From positions 34,301 through 98,300 of the forward strand of contig NZ_JBHUJW010000028.1 of NCBI RefSeq assembly GCF_042683565.1: a stretch of DNA of 64,000 bases, in the 5' to 3' direction. The notes under the pieces are model-generated. The model was not told the origin of the DNA. It saw only the letters and a program-made list of their open reading frames with translations, and made no database searches. The stretch comes from Brevibacillus sp042683565 (lineage in GTDB: Bacteria; Bacillota; Bacilli; Brevibacillales; Brevibacillaceae). The translations under genes and the position numbers were made by a program. Positions 50,381 through 58,436 of the stretch are shown here, one piece after another (the stretch's first letter is position 1; each line of letters starts with the position of its first letter).

Positions 50381-51244
50381 ATGTTGCTCACACCGCGCTT
50401 GGCTGCCTTTGATATGGATGGGACTTTGTTGAATGAGCAGTCGCAAATGGCGGACGCCACCAAGGAAGCTTGCCGGCAGTTGCAGGAGCGAGGCTGCAAG
50501 CTGGTCCTGTCGACGGGAAGGACGTACGGGTCAGCCTTGATCCCCGTGGACTCCTTTCCGTTTGACGGCTACGTCTGCAGCAACGGGGCAGCGATTTACG
50601 AGGCGGACGGCACGATGGTGCACCGCGTGTTTTTGCCCAAAACGATGGTTGTCGACGTCGTGCATGTCCTGCGGCAGGAAGCGATCTACTACGAGCTGCA
50701 CGATACAACGGGCAGCCGGCTGATGGTCAAGGAAGACCGGGACCGGCTTGAGGCGTTGATCGAGGAAGACAATACCGTAGAAGGCATCTCGATGCGCCGG
50801 TTTGCTTTTTACAAGCTGTCCCGCATCGTACCGCTGGTCGAGCTGCTCGATCAGGTCGAATCGGGCGCGATTGAAGTGGTAAAGCTGTTTATCTGGCACA
50901 ACAACCCGGAACGTCTGGATTGGGTCCGGGAGCAGCTCTCGCTTTGGGCGGAGCAGGCGACCTTCACGACCTCCGGCAAGCACAATATCGAAATCATGCC
51001 GCTGGGCGTATCCAAGTGGGAAGGACTGCGCTACTTTATCCAGAAGTGGGGAATCGCGCCGGAGCAGGTTATGGCTTTCGGCGATGCGGACAACGACAAG
51101 GAAGCGTTGATGGGTGCCGGCTACTCGGTCGCCATGGAAAATGCTCCAGCCGAGATCAAGAGGCTTGCCCGTTACACGGCTCCCCATCACAACGAGGACG
51201 GAGTCGCCCGCTTTATCCAGGAGCATGTGCTGGGGCGAAAGTAG
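50381..51244 (+). CDS. Cof-type HAD-superfamily phosphatase
   Basis: This 287-residue HAD IIB hydrolase has motif I FDMDGTLLNEQ at residues ~8-18, motif II LSTGRTYG near 46, the lysine near 200 in ISKWEG-type VSKWEGLRYF and motif III MAFGDADNDKEALMGAGYSV near 229-248. It likely dephosphorylates small sugar or flavin phosphates; substrate unknown. The 160 bases upstream hold no recognisable gene. AAAGGGGG precedes the ATG. Here coaX, which follows ftsH in B. subtilis, has been replaced by this gene and nadA. Confidence 0.92.
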   Translation: MLLTPRLAAFDMDGTLLNEQSQMADATKEACRQLQERGCKLVLSTGRTYGSALIPVDSFPFDGYVCSNGAAIYEADGTMVHRVFLPKTMVVDVVHVLRQEAIYYELHDTTGSRLMVKEDRDRLEALIEEDNTVEGISMRRFAFYKLSRIVPLVELLDQVESGAIEVVKLFIWHNNPERLDWVREQLSLWAEQATFTTSGKHNIEIMPLGVSKWEGLRYFIQKWGIAPEQVMAFGDADNDKEALMGAGYSVAMENAPAEIKRLARYTAPHHNEDGVARFIQEHVLGRK

Positions 51245-51344
51245 CTGTTCCAGGCAGTTTTTCCACGGGACATACATTGACAAGGCAGGGTGAACCGCTT
51301 ACAATGACCCTAAATTACGACACCTACGTAGGGGGATTTTTTCC

Positions 51345-52289
51345 ATGGACGCTTTAGCGTTAGAAAAAAAAGCCCAGCGCAACGCTGAGTTACGAGAACG
51401 ACTGATGCAGCTGAAGAAAGAGCGCAATGCGATCATCCTGGCACACTTCTATCAACGTCCGGAAATTCAGGAAGTGGCCGATTTCATTGGCGACTCTTTC
51501 GGGCTGGCTCAAAAAGCAAAGGATACCGACGCAGACGTCATTTTGTTCTGCGGCGTTCACTTCATGGGAGAAAGTGCAAAAATTCTCAATCCCCAAAAGA
51601 CGGTCCTCATTCCTGACGAACGGGCAGGCTGTCCGATGGCGGATATGGTAAACGTAGACGGCCTGCGCAAGCTGAAAGCGCAGCATCCAAACGCAAAAGT
51701 GGTAGCCTACATCAATACATCGGCAGACGTCAAAGCGGAGACTTACATCTGCTGCACATCGTCCAACGCCAAAAAGGTGATCGAATCCATCGACAGTGAC
51801 GAGATCATTTGGGTGCCGGACAAAAACCTGGGCCACTACGTCTCCCAGTTTACCGACAAGAAAATGATCATCTGGGAAGGATACTGCAATACGCACGACC
51901 AGCTGTCGGTCGAAGACATCATGACCTTGAAGCAGCAACATCCGGAAGCGCTCGTCGTCGTCCATCCGGAGTGCCGCCCGGAAGTCGTGCAGCTGGCTGA
52001 TTACGTTGGCTCTACTACCGGCATTTTGAAATATTGCCGAGAGTCTTCCCACAAGGAGTTCATCATCGGGACCGAAGACGGCACGCGTTACATGCTGGAA
52101 AAGGACAGCCCGGACAAAACCTTCATCTTCGCTTCCAAATATCTGGTCTGCCCGAACATGAAGGTGAACAACCTGAAAAAATGCGTAGAAGCTCTGGAGA
52201 ATATGAAGCCGGAGATTTTCGTGCCAAAAGATGTGGCCGATGCTGCCCGCGCCTCTCTCGAACGGATGTTGGAAGTCGCGCCGGGATAA
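51345..52289 (+). CDS. nadA: Quinolinate synthase A
   Basis: This 314-residue [4Fe-4S] enzyme condenses iminoaspartate and dihydroxyacetone phosphate to quinolinate. AHFYQRPEIQEVADFIGDS, FCGVHFMGESAKILNP, CPMADMV, YVNTSADVKAE-type YINTSADVKAETYICCTS, VHPECRPEV and the C-terminal FASKYLVCPNMKV place the three cluster cysteines. Iminoaspartate comes from NadB, encoded about 6 kb downstream, so the usual nadB-nadC-nadA operon is split. GTAGGGGG lies before the ATG. Confidence 0.97.
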   Translation: MDALALEKKAQRNAELRERLMQLKKERNAIILAHFYQRPEIQEVADFIGDSFGLAQKAKDTDADVILFCGVHFMGESAKILNPQKTVLIPDERAGCPMADMVNVDGLRKLKAQHPNAKVVAYINTSADVKAETYICCTSSNAKKVIESIDSDEIIWVPDKNLGHYVSQFTDKKMIIWEGYCNTHDQLSVEDIMTLKQQHPEALVVVHPECRPEVVQLADYVGSTTGILKYCRESSHKEFIIGTEDGTRYMLEKDSPDKTFIFASKYLVCPNMKVNNLKKCVEALENMKPEIFVPKDVADAARASLERMLEVAPG

Positions 52290-52325
52290 TGGCGGCTTGT
52301 GTGAGTGAATAGGGGAAAGAAATGA

Positions 52326-52356
52326 AGGGGCAAAGCCAATTGGCTTCGCCTCTTTT
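52326..52356. terminator. Terminator between nadA and the SEDS gene
   Basis: AGGGGC plus AGCC pairs with GGCT and GCCTCT, followed by TTTT on the plus strand; it lies between convergent genes. Confidence 0.7.
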
Positions 52357-52366
52357 GTTTGTCTTT

Positions 52367-53653
52367 TTACTTGTGATTACGGGGCTGAAGGTCTTTGCGG
52401 CGATAGATACCGAGCAGCAGTCCGACTAGTACCATTTGCTGGACGAAGGGGGTGATTCCATAGCTAATGAACGGCAAATTGACAGAGGTGAGAGGCACGA
52501 GACCGACAGTCATAAAGATCCCCCAGAAATAAGGGAGGAACAAGAGTGCCATCAATCCTGACATCAACAGAGCACCGTAAGGATCTTTCACCCGTTGTTT
52601 GGCTCGAAGCAGACGGTGAAAAAGCAGGATGCCCAGGAGTACGACGACGGAACCTGTCGCCAACCCAAAGTTATGTACCAAAAAGGTAAAAATAAAATCT
52701 GATTCGATGACGGGCACGGTGTCTAAGCGCGAACCAAAGCCATTTCCCCACAAACCGGCAGATGCTACTGTTTTCATCGATTGAATGATGGTATAGCCCG
52801 CACCATTGGGGTCGCTATAAGGGTCCAGATAGGCCAGCAAACGATTAAGGTGATAGGGCCTGATAGCCTGATACGCGATACAGCAGCCTGAAACAAAGAA
52901 CAAACTTGCCAAGGAGAGTAACATCCGCTTTCTTGCCGGAGTAGAGAACAGGAGAACGAAGAATCCGACGGCATATACCAAAGCGGCAAACAGGTTGAGC
53001 GTCCCCAAGAGAAAGAAAGGGGGCAGAAAAAGCAAAAAAGTCCAGACAATCGTACGGCGCTTATTCCAATCCCAGTCAGTGAACATACCCGCCATGGCGA
53101 CAACAAGTAAAAAGGGGCTGTGCACAGATATATTCAGCAGTGTAAAGCCCAGATCCAGATGGTAGACGCCATTCACCAAAGTTCCTCTGTAGCTGGTACA
53201 GAGCAGGAGAAGCATCGTTGAGAAGAAAAGAAGCTTGCTGTACCGTTTCAATCTCCTGTAATCGGTAAAGAGAATGCCAAGGAAGACAGCGACCCCTCCC
53301 AGTATCCCCGCTAGCTGCTTTGTAAACATTTCGCCACGATCTTGCGCGAGACTAAGGGAGTACATGGTTAGCAGACCGATCCCAATCAGAACGGTTACGA
53401 TGGCGAGGATGCTCCATTCCATACGGGGTTTGTGTGCTTGGTGAAGATACCCTCCGACGGTAACAGGATCGCCCATCTCAGCAATGGCTTTTTCTACGGA
53501 TTCTTCCTCACTGTATCCAAATGCCTGATAGTCTTCGATTTTTTCCGCCAAATGGTTTTCCAGCTCAAGGGCAATCGTATCGTGCACCTCTTTATTCGCA
53601 ACCTGCTGACAAACCTGCCGTATGTACTCGGCGCACTTTTCACTGGTGCTCAT
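52367..53653 (-). CDS. SEDS-family (FtsW/RodA/SpoVE-like) protein with N-terminal permease-prefix (HAAS-like) domain
   Basis: This protein of about 428 residues has residues ~5-65 as a soluble helical domain (ELENHLAEKIEDYQAFGYSE, KAIAEMGDPVTVG), the permease-prefix/HAAS type. About ten membrane helices follow with SEDS hallmarks: AYLDPYSDPNGAGYTIIQS near 290, GLWGNGFGS, and ESDFIFTFLVHNFG with the conserved aspartate, then LPFISYG. SEDS proteins polymerise peptidoglycan glycan strands. The ATG at 53653 overlaps the padR stop (ATGA) and follows GGGAGGG. HAAS-plus-PadR pairing suggests inducible control. It is additional to the usual SpoVE, RodA and FtsW. Confidence 0.88.
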   Translation of the reverse strand: MSTSEKCAEYIRQVCQQVANKEVHDTIALELENHLAEKIEDYQAFGYSEEESVEKAIAEMGDPVTVGGYLHQAHKPRMEWSILAIVTVLIGIGLLTMYSLSLAQDRGEMFTKQLAGILGGVAVFLGILFTDYRRLKRYSKLLFFSTMLLLLCTSYRGTLVNGVYHLDLGFTLLNISVHSPFLLVVAMAGMFTDWDWNKRRTIVWTFLLFLPPFFLLGTLNLFAALVYAVGFFVLLFSTPARKRMLLSLASLFFVSGCCIAYQAIRPYHLNRLLAYLDPYSDPNGAGYTIIQSMKTVASAGLWGNGFGSRLDTVPVIESDFIFTFLVHNFGLATGSVVVLLGILLFHRLLRAKQRVKDPYGALLMSGLMALLFLPYFWGIFMTVGLVPLTSVNLPFISYGITPFVQQMVLVGLLLGIYRRKDLQPRNHK

Positions 53654-53985
53654 GCATGTCCCTCCCCTATCACTTGCTCCACTGCTCTGCGGAAAGAGTA
53701 CCATTCCTGCCTTTTTTCTTGCAAAAGTGTCTGCCCGTCTTTGGTAATCCGGTAGTATTTCCGTTTTCGTTCGCCCTCTCCGTCACTCCAATAGGATTCG
53801 ACCATCCCTTTTGATTCCAATGTGTGAAGAATTGGATATAAGGTTCCTTCTTTTAAAGAAAGAATTCCGTCCGAGTTTCGTTCCATTTCTTTACTCATCT
53901 CGTAGCCGTACATAGGCTTGCGTTCCAGTAGAGTAAGGATCAGGATGACGGTACTGCCCTTCATCAATTCCTTGTTGATTTTCAC
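53650..53985 (-). CDS. PadR-family transcriptional regulator
   Basis: This 111-residue winged-helix protein has STVILILTLLERKPMYGYEM, EGTLYPILHTLESKGMVESY and the beta-wing RKRKYYRITKDG of short PadR proteins. I choose the GTG at 53985 because GGAGG lies 5 bases upstream; a start four codons earlier overlaps that site. It overlaps the SEDS gene by four bases, a common pairing for PadR with HAAS-domain membrane proteins, and probably represses this operon. The ligand is unknown. Confidence 0.9.
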   Translation of the reverse strand: MKINKELMKGSTVILILTLLERKPMYGYEMSKEMERNSDGILSLKEGTLYPILHTLESKGMVESYWSDGEGERKRKYYRITKDGQTLLQEKRQEWYSFRRAVEQVIGEGHA

Positions 53986-54029
53986 AGTAACCTCCATTAT
54001 CGATGTATTGTATATCTAGGTATGATGTT

Positions 54030-54060
54030 ATAGGCGCCTTCAAACATTGTCAAGCGGAAT
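54030..54060 (-). promoter_or_regulatory. Possible promoter of padR-SEDS
   Basis: On the minus strand TTGACA near 54050 is followed by TATAAC (15 bp) or TAACAT (17 bp). AT-rich bases between it and padR may hold the PadR operator; no clean ATGT-ACAT site is visible. Confidence 0.4.
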
Positions 54061-54092
54061 AAAGCCCGGAACGCACTGGTTCCGAGCCTTTT
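54061..54092 (-). terminator. Terminator of the PCYCGC lipoprotein gene
   Basis: Minus-strand AAGGCTCGGAAC pairs with GTTCCGGGCTTT, about 25 bases beyond the stop codon. Confidence 0.65.
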
Positions 54093-54114
54093 CTTGTACC
54101 CCATCCGGAAACTT

Positions 54115-54612
54115 CTACGACGGCATAGGCGTAGGAGTAGGAGTAGGCTTCCCGTATCCTTCCTTGTAGGCGTTGTCGATGTACTCGCGAATTTCTTTGG
54201 TGGATTTGCCGGCTTCCTTAAGCTTGGAGGAAACGACGGCGATCTCCATGCATACGCCACAGCGTGTTGCGTGATCGTCCCAGACGATAGAGCCGTCCGG
54301 ACGCTCTTCTTTGATAAAGCAGTTGCCGTTGTGCTGATGGCCCGCGCTTTCGCCGCAGCCGCAGTAGCAAGGGATGGATTTGAGCAGTTCGCGGTTGGCT
54401 GCAGCGATTTTGTAGGATTGCACGATGACAGGATCTTGATTGTCGAGAAATTTGGGCAATTGATCGGCAGAAGCGGTCATTTCCTGCAGATCGCCGTTTG
54501 GTGCGTGTTGTGTATGGCTGGCGTGCTCTTGGCCGGCTTGGTCGGAACTTCCGCAACCGGTCAGCAAAGCTGCCGTGATGAAGCTGATGGCGAGCCATGA
54601 TTGACGTTTCAT
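54115..54612 (-). CDS. PCYCGC-motif lipoprotein
   Basis: This 165-residue lipoprotein has a signal with lipobox LLTGC (cysteine ~19) and a His-rich segment (EHASHTQHAP). The core is SIPCYCGCGESAGHQHNGNC (residues ~80-99), the signature of the PCYCGC family, with a later CGVCMEIA pair; it ends in a Pro-Thr repeat. Cys and His density implies metal binding outside the membrane, but no function is known to me. AGGAGG lies 10 bases before the ATG. It is divergent from znuA, next to Zur sites, so zinc control is plausible. Confidence 0.88.
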   Translation of the reverse strand: MKRQSWLAISFITAALLTGCGSSDQAGQEHASHTQHAPNGDLQEMTASADQLPKFLDNQDPVIVQSYKIAAANRELLKSIPCYCGCGESAGHQHNGNCFIKEERPDGSIVWDDHATRCGVCMEIAVVSSKLKEAGKSTKEIREYIDNAYKEGYGKPTPTPTPMPS

Positions 54613-54735
54613 GTGGACAAACCTCCTCCCGCTCATTGTAACGTAAGGGAAAATAGAAGAGCAAACGGTTCCGAATACGGGAGAGCGTGACCATTTTCCT
54701 GTAGCGATGTGAATGCAGGCATAAATACGCCGATT

Positions 54736-54756
54736 AAATCGTAATAAATCCTATTT
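54736..54756. promoter_or_regulatory. Zur-box-like site 1, upstream of znuA
   Basis: AAATCGTAAT followed by AAATCCTATTT matches the B. subtilis Zur palindrome (AAATCGTAAT-n-ATTACGATTT) at 17 of 20 positions. It overlaps the predicted -35 of znuA. Confidence 0.72.
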
Positions 54757-54782
54757 ACTTTCCGGGCGTCTGTCCGTATAAT
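54754..54782 (+). promoter_or_regulatory. Promoter of znuA
   Basis: TTTACT (54754-54759), 17 bp, TATAAT (54777-54782), flanked by Zur-box-like sites. Confidence 0.65.
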
Positions 54783-54800
54783 GAGAAACGGAAAGCAAGT

Positions 54801-54821
54801 AAATCGGAATCGTTATGAATT
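54801..54821. promoter_or_regulatory. Zur-box-like site 2, znuA leader
   Basis: AAATCGGAAT then CGTTATGAATT matches the Zur palindrome at about 16 of 20 positions, just downstream of +1. Confidence 0.55.
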
Positions 54822-54848
54822 GTATGGCGTGAGGAGCTGAAATACTGA

Positions 54849-55823
54849 ATGAAGAAGAGACTGATGGCTTTGCTAAGTGTTGTCACAGCGGCGAGCCTCG
54901 CTGGCTGCGGAACCACACAGACGGCGAGCACTTCGTCTGGAGCTACTGGGGACAACACGGCGTCCAGGCCGCAAGTATATACGACGATCTACCCGCTCGA
55001 ATATGCGGCCAAACGGATTGGCGGGGATTATGTGGAGGTTACCAACCTGATTCCGCCGGGCGTGGAGCCGCATGATTACGAGCCGACTGCCAAGGATATG
55101 GTCGCCCTGTCCAAGGCGGACGTGTTTGCCTATAACGGCAGCGGACTGGAGTTGTGGGTAGACAAAGCAGTAGAGAGCATGGACAAGAACAAGACGGCGG
55201 TCGTAAACGCGACCGAGGGCATGGACCTGCTCCAGGCTGCGGAAGGGGAGCATGAGGGAGAAGCGGAAGGCAAGACCGAGGAGCATGAACACGATCATGG
55301 CGGCCTCGATCCTCATGTTTGGCTCGATCCATCCAAGCTGAAGGAAGAGGCGGCGAAGATCAAAGACGCCCTGGTGCAAAAAGACAAGGCGCACGCAGCT
55401 GACTACGAGAAAAACTTCCAGCAGCTTTCGGCTGATCTGGATCAACTGGACAAAGAGTTCAAGGATATGGTCGCAGCCGCGTCCAAAAAGGAATTTATGG
55501 TATCGCACGCAGCCTTTGGCTATTTGGCTCATCGCTACGGGCTACAGCAGGTTCCCATCTCCGGCGTGAATCCGGCCGACGAGCCATCGCCGTCCGAATT
55601 GAAGCAATTGGTGGAGCATGTGAAAGAGCACCAGATTTCGTACATTTTGTTTGAGACGCTCGTCTCCCCGAAAGTGGCAGAGGTAATCGCCAAAGAAGCA
55701 GGCGTCCAGACCGCTACGCTCAACCCGCTGGAAGGCTTGACGGAGGACGATGTGAAAGCCGGGCGCGACTACTTGTCGATCATGCGCGATAATGCAAAGA
55801 CGCTGCGTGCGGCATTGAAATAG
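54849..55823 (+). CDS. znuA: Zinc ABC transporter substrate-binding lipoprotein
   Basis: This 324-residue cluster A-I binding protein has the lipobox SLAGC (cysteine ~20). A metal histidine lies in PPGVEPHDYEPT near 78, an acidic His loop (EHEHDHGGLDPH, residues ~148-160) includes a second ligand His in DPHVWLDP, and further ligands appear in VSHAAFGYLAHRYG and FETLVSPKVAE. It delivers zinc (possibly Mn) to the ZnuBC permease encoded downstream. GAGGAGC lies 10-13 bases before the ATG. Zur sites overlap its promoter. Confidence 0.94.
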   Translation: MKKRLMALLSVVTAASLAGCGTTQTASTSSGATGDNTASRPQVYTTIYPLEYAAKRIGGDYVEVTNLIPPGVEPHDYEPTAKDMVALSKADVFAYNGSGLELWVDKAVESMDKNKTAVVNATEGMDLLQAAEGEHEGEAEGKTEEHEHDHGGLDPHVWLDPSKLKEEAAKIKDALVQKDKAHAADYEKNFQQLSADLDQLDKEFKDMVAAASKKEFMVSHAAFGYLAHRYGLQQVPISGVNPADEPSPSELKQLVEHVKEHQISYILFETLVSPKVAEVIAKEAGVQTATLNPLEGLTEDDVKAGRDYLSIMRDNAKTLRAALK

Positions 55824-55959
55824 ACAGGGATAAGGAAGGTGTCGCTCTTTTCGGGGCGGCATCTTTGTGCAGATGGCGGTCAACGCAGGCGTGTTTCAAC
55901 AGTTTTTGTCCCATGACTACTTGTGGCGTGGGCGAAAACGTAGTAGGATGAGAAGGATC

Positions 55960-55980
55960 AAATCAGAACAAATCCGATTT
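55960..55980. promoter_or_regulatory. Zur-box-like site 3, upstream of znuC
   Basis: AAATC-AGAAC-A-AATCC-GATTT is a palindrome with both outer half-sites intact, about 15 of 20 matches to the Zur consensus, 16 bases before znuC. Confidence 0.6.
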
Positions 55981-55996
55981 AAGGAATGATTGATTC

Positions 55997-56767
55997 ATGG
56001 AACGGAAGATACCGGGAGAAGCCGTGGTAAAGCTCACGGACGTCTCCTTTCAATACGATGAAAAAGTGGTGCTTGACCAGGTGGCGTTCACCCTCGAACG
56101 GGGAGATTTCGTCGGCATCGTCGGCCCGAATGGCTCGGGAAAATCGACGCTGATGAAGCTGATCCTTGGGCTGCTGTCTCCCACCAAGGGAACGGTGGAG
56201 CTGTTCGGGCAGCCTTTGGGCAAATTCCGCGACTGGAGCCGAATCGGCTACGTCGCGCAGCAGGTGGCCCACGGTGCGGGCGGCTTTCCGGCAACGGTGC
56301 GGGAAGTGGTCGCTTCCGGTCTTGTCGGCAAGGTCGGTCTTTTCCGCTGGCTGAAAAGTCACCATCACGAAAAGGTGCGGGACGCCGTGGAGAGAGTGGG
56401 CCTGACAGCCAAGCTGGATCAACGGATCGGCAGCCTGTCCGGAGGCCAGCTGCAGCGCGTGTTTATTGCGCGGGCGTTGGTGGCGGAGCCGGAGCTGCTG
56501 ATTTTGGACGAACCGACTGTCGGCGTGGATCAGGAGTCGATCGAGCAGTTTTACAGCTTGTTGCGCTCTTTGAAGGAAGAAAGCGGCTTGACCATGATGA
56601 TCGTCAGCCACGACGTCGGCGTGATGACCCAGTGGGTAAACAAGGTCGCATGCGTCCAGAAAAACATCCACTTCCACGGAACTGCTCACGAGTTTGCCCA
56701 CAATCACGAGCAAATTCTGGCGCAAATGTACGGAGATTCCGTAAAGCTGCTTTCTCACCACCATTAA
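55997..56767 (+). CDS. znuC: Zinc ABC transporter ATP-binding protein
   Basis: This 256-residue ATPase has Walker A GPNGSGKST near residue 38, the Q-loop in YVAQQVAHG, signature LSGGQLQRVFIARAL near 137, Walker B LLILDEPTVG near 160 and the H-loop VSHD. It powers uptake with ZnuB and ZnuA. AAGGAATG precedes the ATG. A Zur-like site of its own suggests a second Zur-controlled unit, znuC-znuB-zur. Confidence 0.95.
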   Translation: MERKIPGEAVVKLTDVSFQYDEKVVLDQVAFTLERGDFVGIVGPNGSGKSTLMKLILGLLSPTKGTVELFGQPLGKFRDWSRIGYVAQQVAHGAGGFPATVREVVASGLVGKVGLFRWLKSHHHEKVRDAVERVGLTAKLDQRIGSLSGGQLQRVFIARALVAEPELLILDEPTVGVDQESIEQFYSLLRSLKEESGLTMMIVSHDVGVMTQWVNKVACVQKNIHFHGTAHEFAHNHEQILAQMYGDSVKLLSHHH

Positions 56768-56801
56768 TGGTGTCGAACACGGAAAAAGAAGGAGTATGAA
56801 C

Positions 56802-57641
56802 ATGCTGGCTGATTGGTGGCAGTATGATTTTTTGCGGTATACCTTGTTTTCAGGGGTTTTGATTGGACTGATCTGTCCCATCCTGGGTACGTTCTTGATT
56901 GTGCGCCGTTTGTCGATGATGGCAGACGGCCTGTCCCACGTGACGCTCTCCGGCGTGGCGGCGGGAATGCTCGTCTCGAAGAAAGTCGCTTTTTTTGCCG
57001 CTGTGAACCCGCTGTTTTTCGGCATGCTGTTCGCCGTTGTCGGGTCGCTGTTCATCGAGCGGCTGCGCAAGGTGTACAAAGCGTATCAGGACCTCGCCAT
57101 TCCCATCATTTTGTCAGGAGGCCTGGGCTTGTTCACCGTGCTCATCAGTGTGGCAGACGGCTTCACGACGGACTTGTACTCATACTTGTTCGGGAAAATT
57201 GTGACGGTCACCATCGAGGATTTGTATGCGCTCGTCGGCGTGGCAGTCGTGGTGCTGGGGACGGTCTTCCTGATTTACAAGGAGCTGTTCGCGGTATCGT
57301 TTGACGAAGAATTCGCCCGTGTATCCGGCGTAGCGAGACGGTCGATCAACCTGTGGTTTATGGTGCTCGTGGCGCTGACGATCGCCGCGTCTATGCGGAT
57401 CGTCGGGGTGCTGTTGATTTCCGCCCTGATCACCCTTCCGGTGGCGGCCAGCCTGCAGATTGCGGGGAGCTTTCGCCAGACGATTTTCTTTTCCATTGTA
57501 TTCGCAGAAATATCTGTTCTGAGCGGACTGTATTTTGCCTATCTGCTGGATTGGGCTTCTGGTGGTACAATTGTTTTAATGGCGGTATTGATTTTGCTTA
57601 TTGTGCTGGGTGCGAAGAAACTGCGCAACACCATGCGTTGA
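56802..57641 (+). CDS. znuB: Zinc ABC transporter permease
   Basis: This 279-residue permease has eight to nine membrane helices of the ABC-3 (ZnuB/TroCD) family. The N terminus FLRYTLFSGVLIGLICPILG and RRLSMMADGLSHVTLSGVAA are typical. I choose the ATG at 56802 because GGAG is 7 bases upstream; the ATG at 56796 is one base from that site. zur follows 45 bases later. Confidence 0.94.
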   Translation: MLADWWQYDFLRYTLFSGVLIGLICPILGTFLIVRRLSMMADGLSHVTLSGVAAGMLVSKKVAFFAAVNPLFFGMLFAVVGSLFIERLRKVYKAYQDLAIPIILSGGLGLFTVLISVADGFTTDLYSYLFGKIVTVTIEDLYALVGVAVVVLGTVFLIYKELFAVSFDEEFARVSGVARRSINLWFMVLVALTIAASMRIVGVLLISALITLPVAASLQIAGSFRQTIFFSIVFAEISVLSGLYFAYLLDWASGGTIVLMAVLILLIVLGAKKLRNTMR

Positions 57642-57686
57642 TTGCATAGTCAACCAAGTGATGACAAAAGGAAGGAGAGTTTGTCG

Positions 57687-58112
57687 ATGAAAGTAGAGGA
57701 AGCGCTGCAGATTTTGAAGGATCACGGATTCAAATATACCGGCAAGCGGGAGGAGCTCATTCGCATCTGCGCGGCGGAAAAAAGATACCTTTCGGCCAAA
57801 GATATTATGGAGCGAATCAAGGCGCATTATCCTTCCCTCAGCTTTGATACGGTTTATCGCAATCTCTCCACTTTTGTGGAACTGGGGATTCTGGAGGAGA
57901 CAGAGCTGGACGGCGAAGGCAAATTCCGCCTGGCCTGCTCGGCGGACGGCCATCACCACCATCACGTCATCTGTACGGAGTGCGGCAAGACGTCAGCGCT
58001 GCCAGGCTGTCCGATGAACATCATGTCGGTGGTTCCTGATGATTTTCAGGTAACTGGCCATAAATTCGAGGTGTACGGCACTTGCAAGGATTGCGTGGAG
58101 CATTCCAGTTGA
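57687..58112 (+). CDS. zur: Zinc uptake regulator Zur (Fur family)
   Basis: This 141-residue protein has an N-terminal winged helix (residues ~1-80, KYTGKREELIRICAAEKRYL, FDTVYRNLSTFVELG) and a dimerisation domain with HHHHH, the structural CTEC pair and a C-terminal CGTC/DC pair. In this position at the end of a zinc ABC operon, and with Zur-like boxes upstream, Zur is preferred over Fur or PerR. GGAGAG lies 8 bases before the ATG. Zinc-bound Zur would repress the znu genes and probably its own unit. Confidence 0.93.
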   Translation: MKVEEALQILKDHGFKYTGKREELIRICAAEKRYLSAKDIMERIKAHYPSLSFDTVYRNLSTFVELGILEETELDGEGKFRLACSADGHHHHHVICTECGKTSALPGCPMNIMSVVPDDFQVTGHKFEVYGTCKDCVEHSS

Positions 58113-58129
58113 CATAACGGATTTAAGAC

Positions 58130-58160
58130 AGCATTCGCGGGAGCAGCGGATGCTTTTTTT
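58130..58160 (+). terminator. Terminator after zur
   Basis: AGCATTCGC / GCGGATGCT with one wobble, then T7. Confidence 0.8.
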
Positions 58161-58436
58161 CTTGTCGGAAATTTTGGATGTCAAAGGCCGTGCCAGCACT
58201 AGTAAGATCGCGCGAAGCGGGAAGTACAGATCGACTCTGCGAAAATCGTCGGGGCGTTTTCCGGGCAAAAAGACGTGACCGCTTGCGGCCGAGAGAACCG
58301 TCCCTGACCGTTTTGCCTATAGAACCTCTCCGGGGAGGTTTTCTTATCGCAGCCCTGCAGGATTTGCTATAATGGGTGGGATATCATCGGTTTTTTCACG
58401 TAGCTTATATTTCATAAGGAGAGAAGGGACACGAGG
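58161..58436. other. Noncoding interval before nadB
   Basis: No gene is recognisable from 58161 to 58320. A second terminator-like hairpin (AACCTC/GGAGGTT then TTCTT, 58324-58343) is followed by an extended -10 TGCTATAAT (58365-58373), the likely nadB promoter. An unmapped short transcript ending at the hairpin is possible. Confidence 0.45.
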
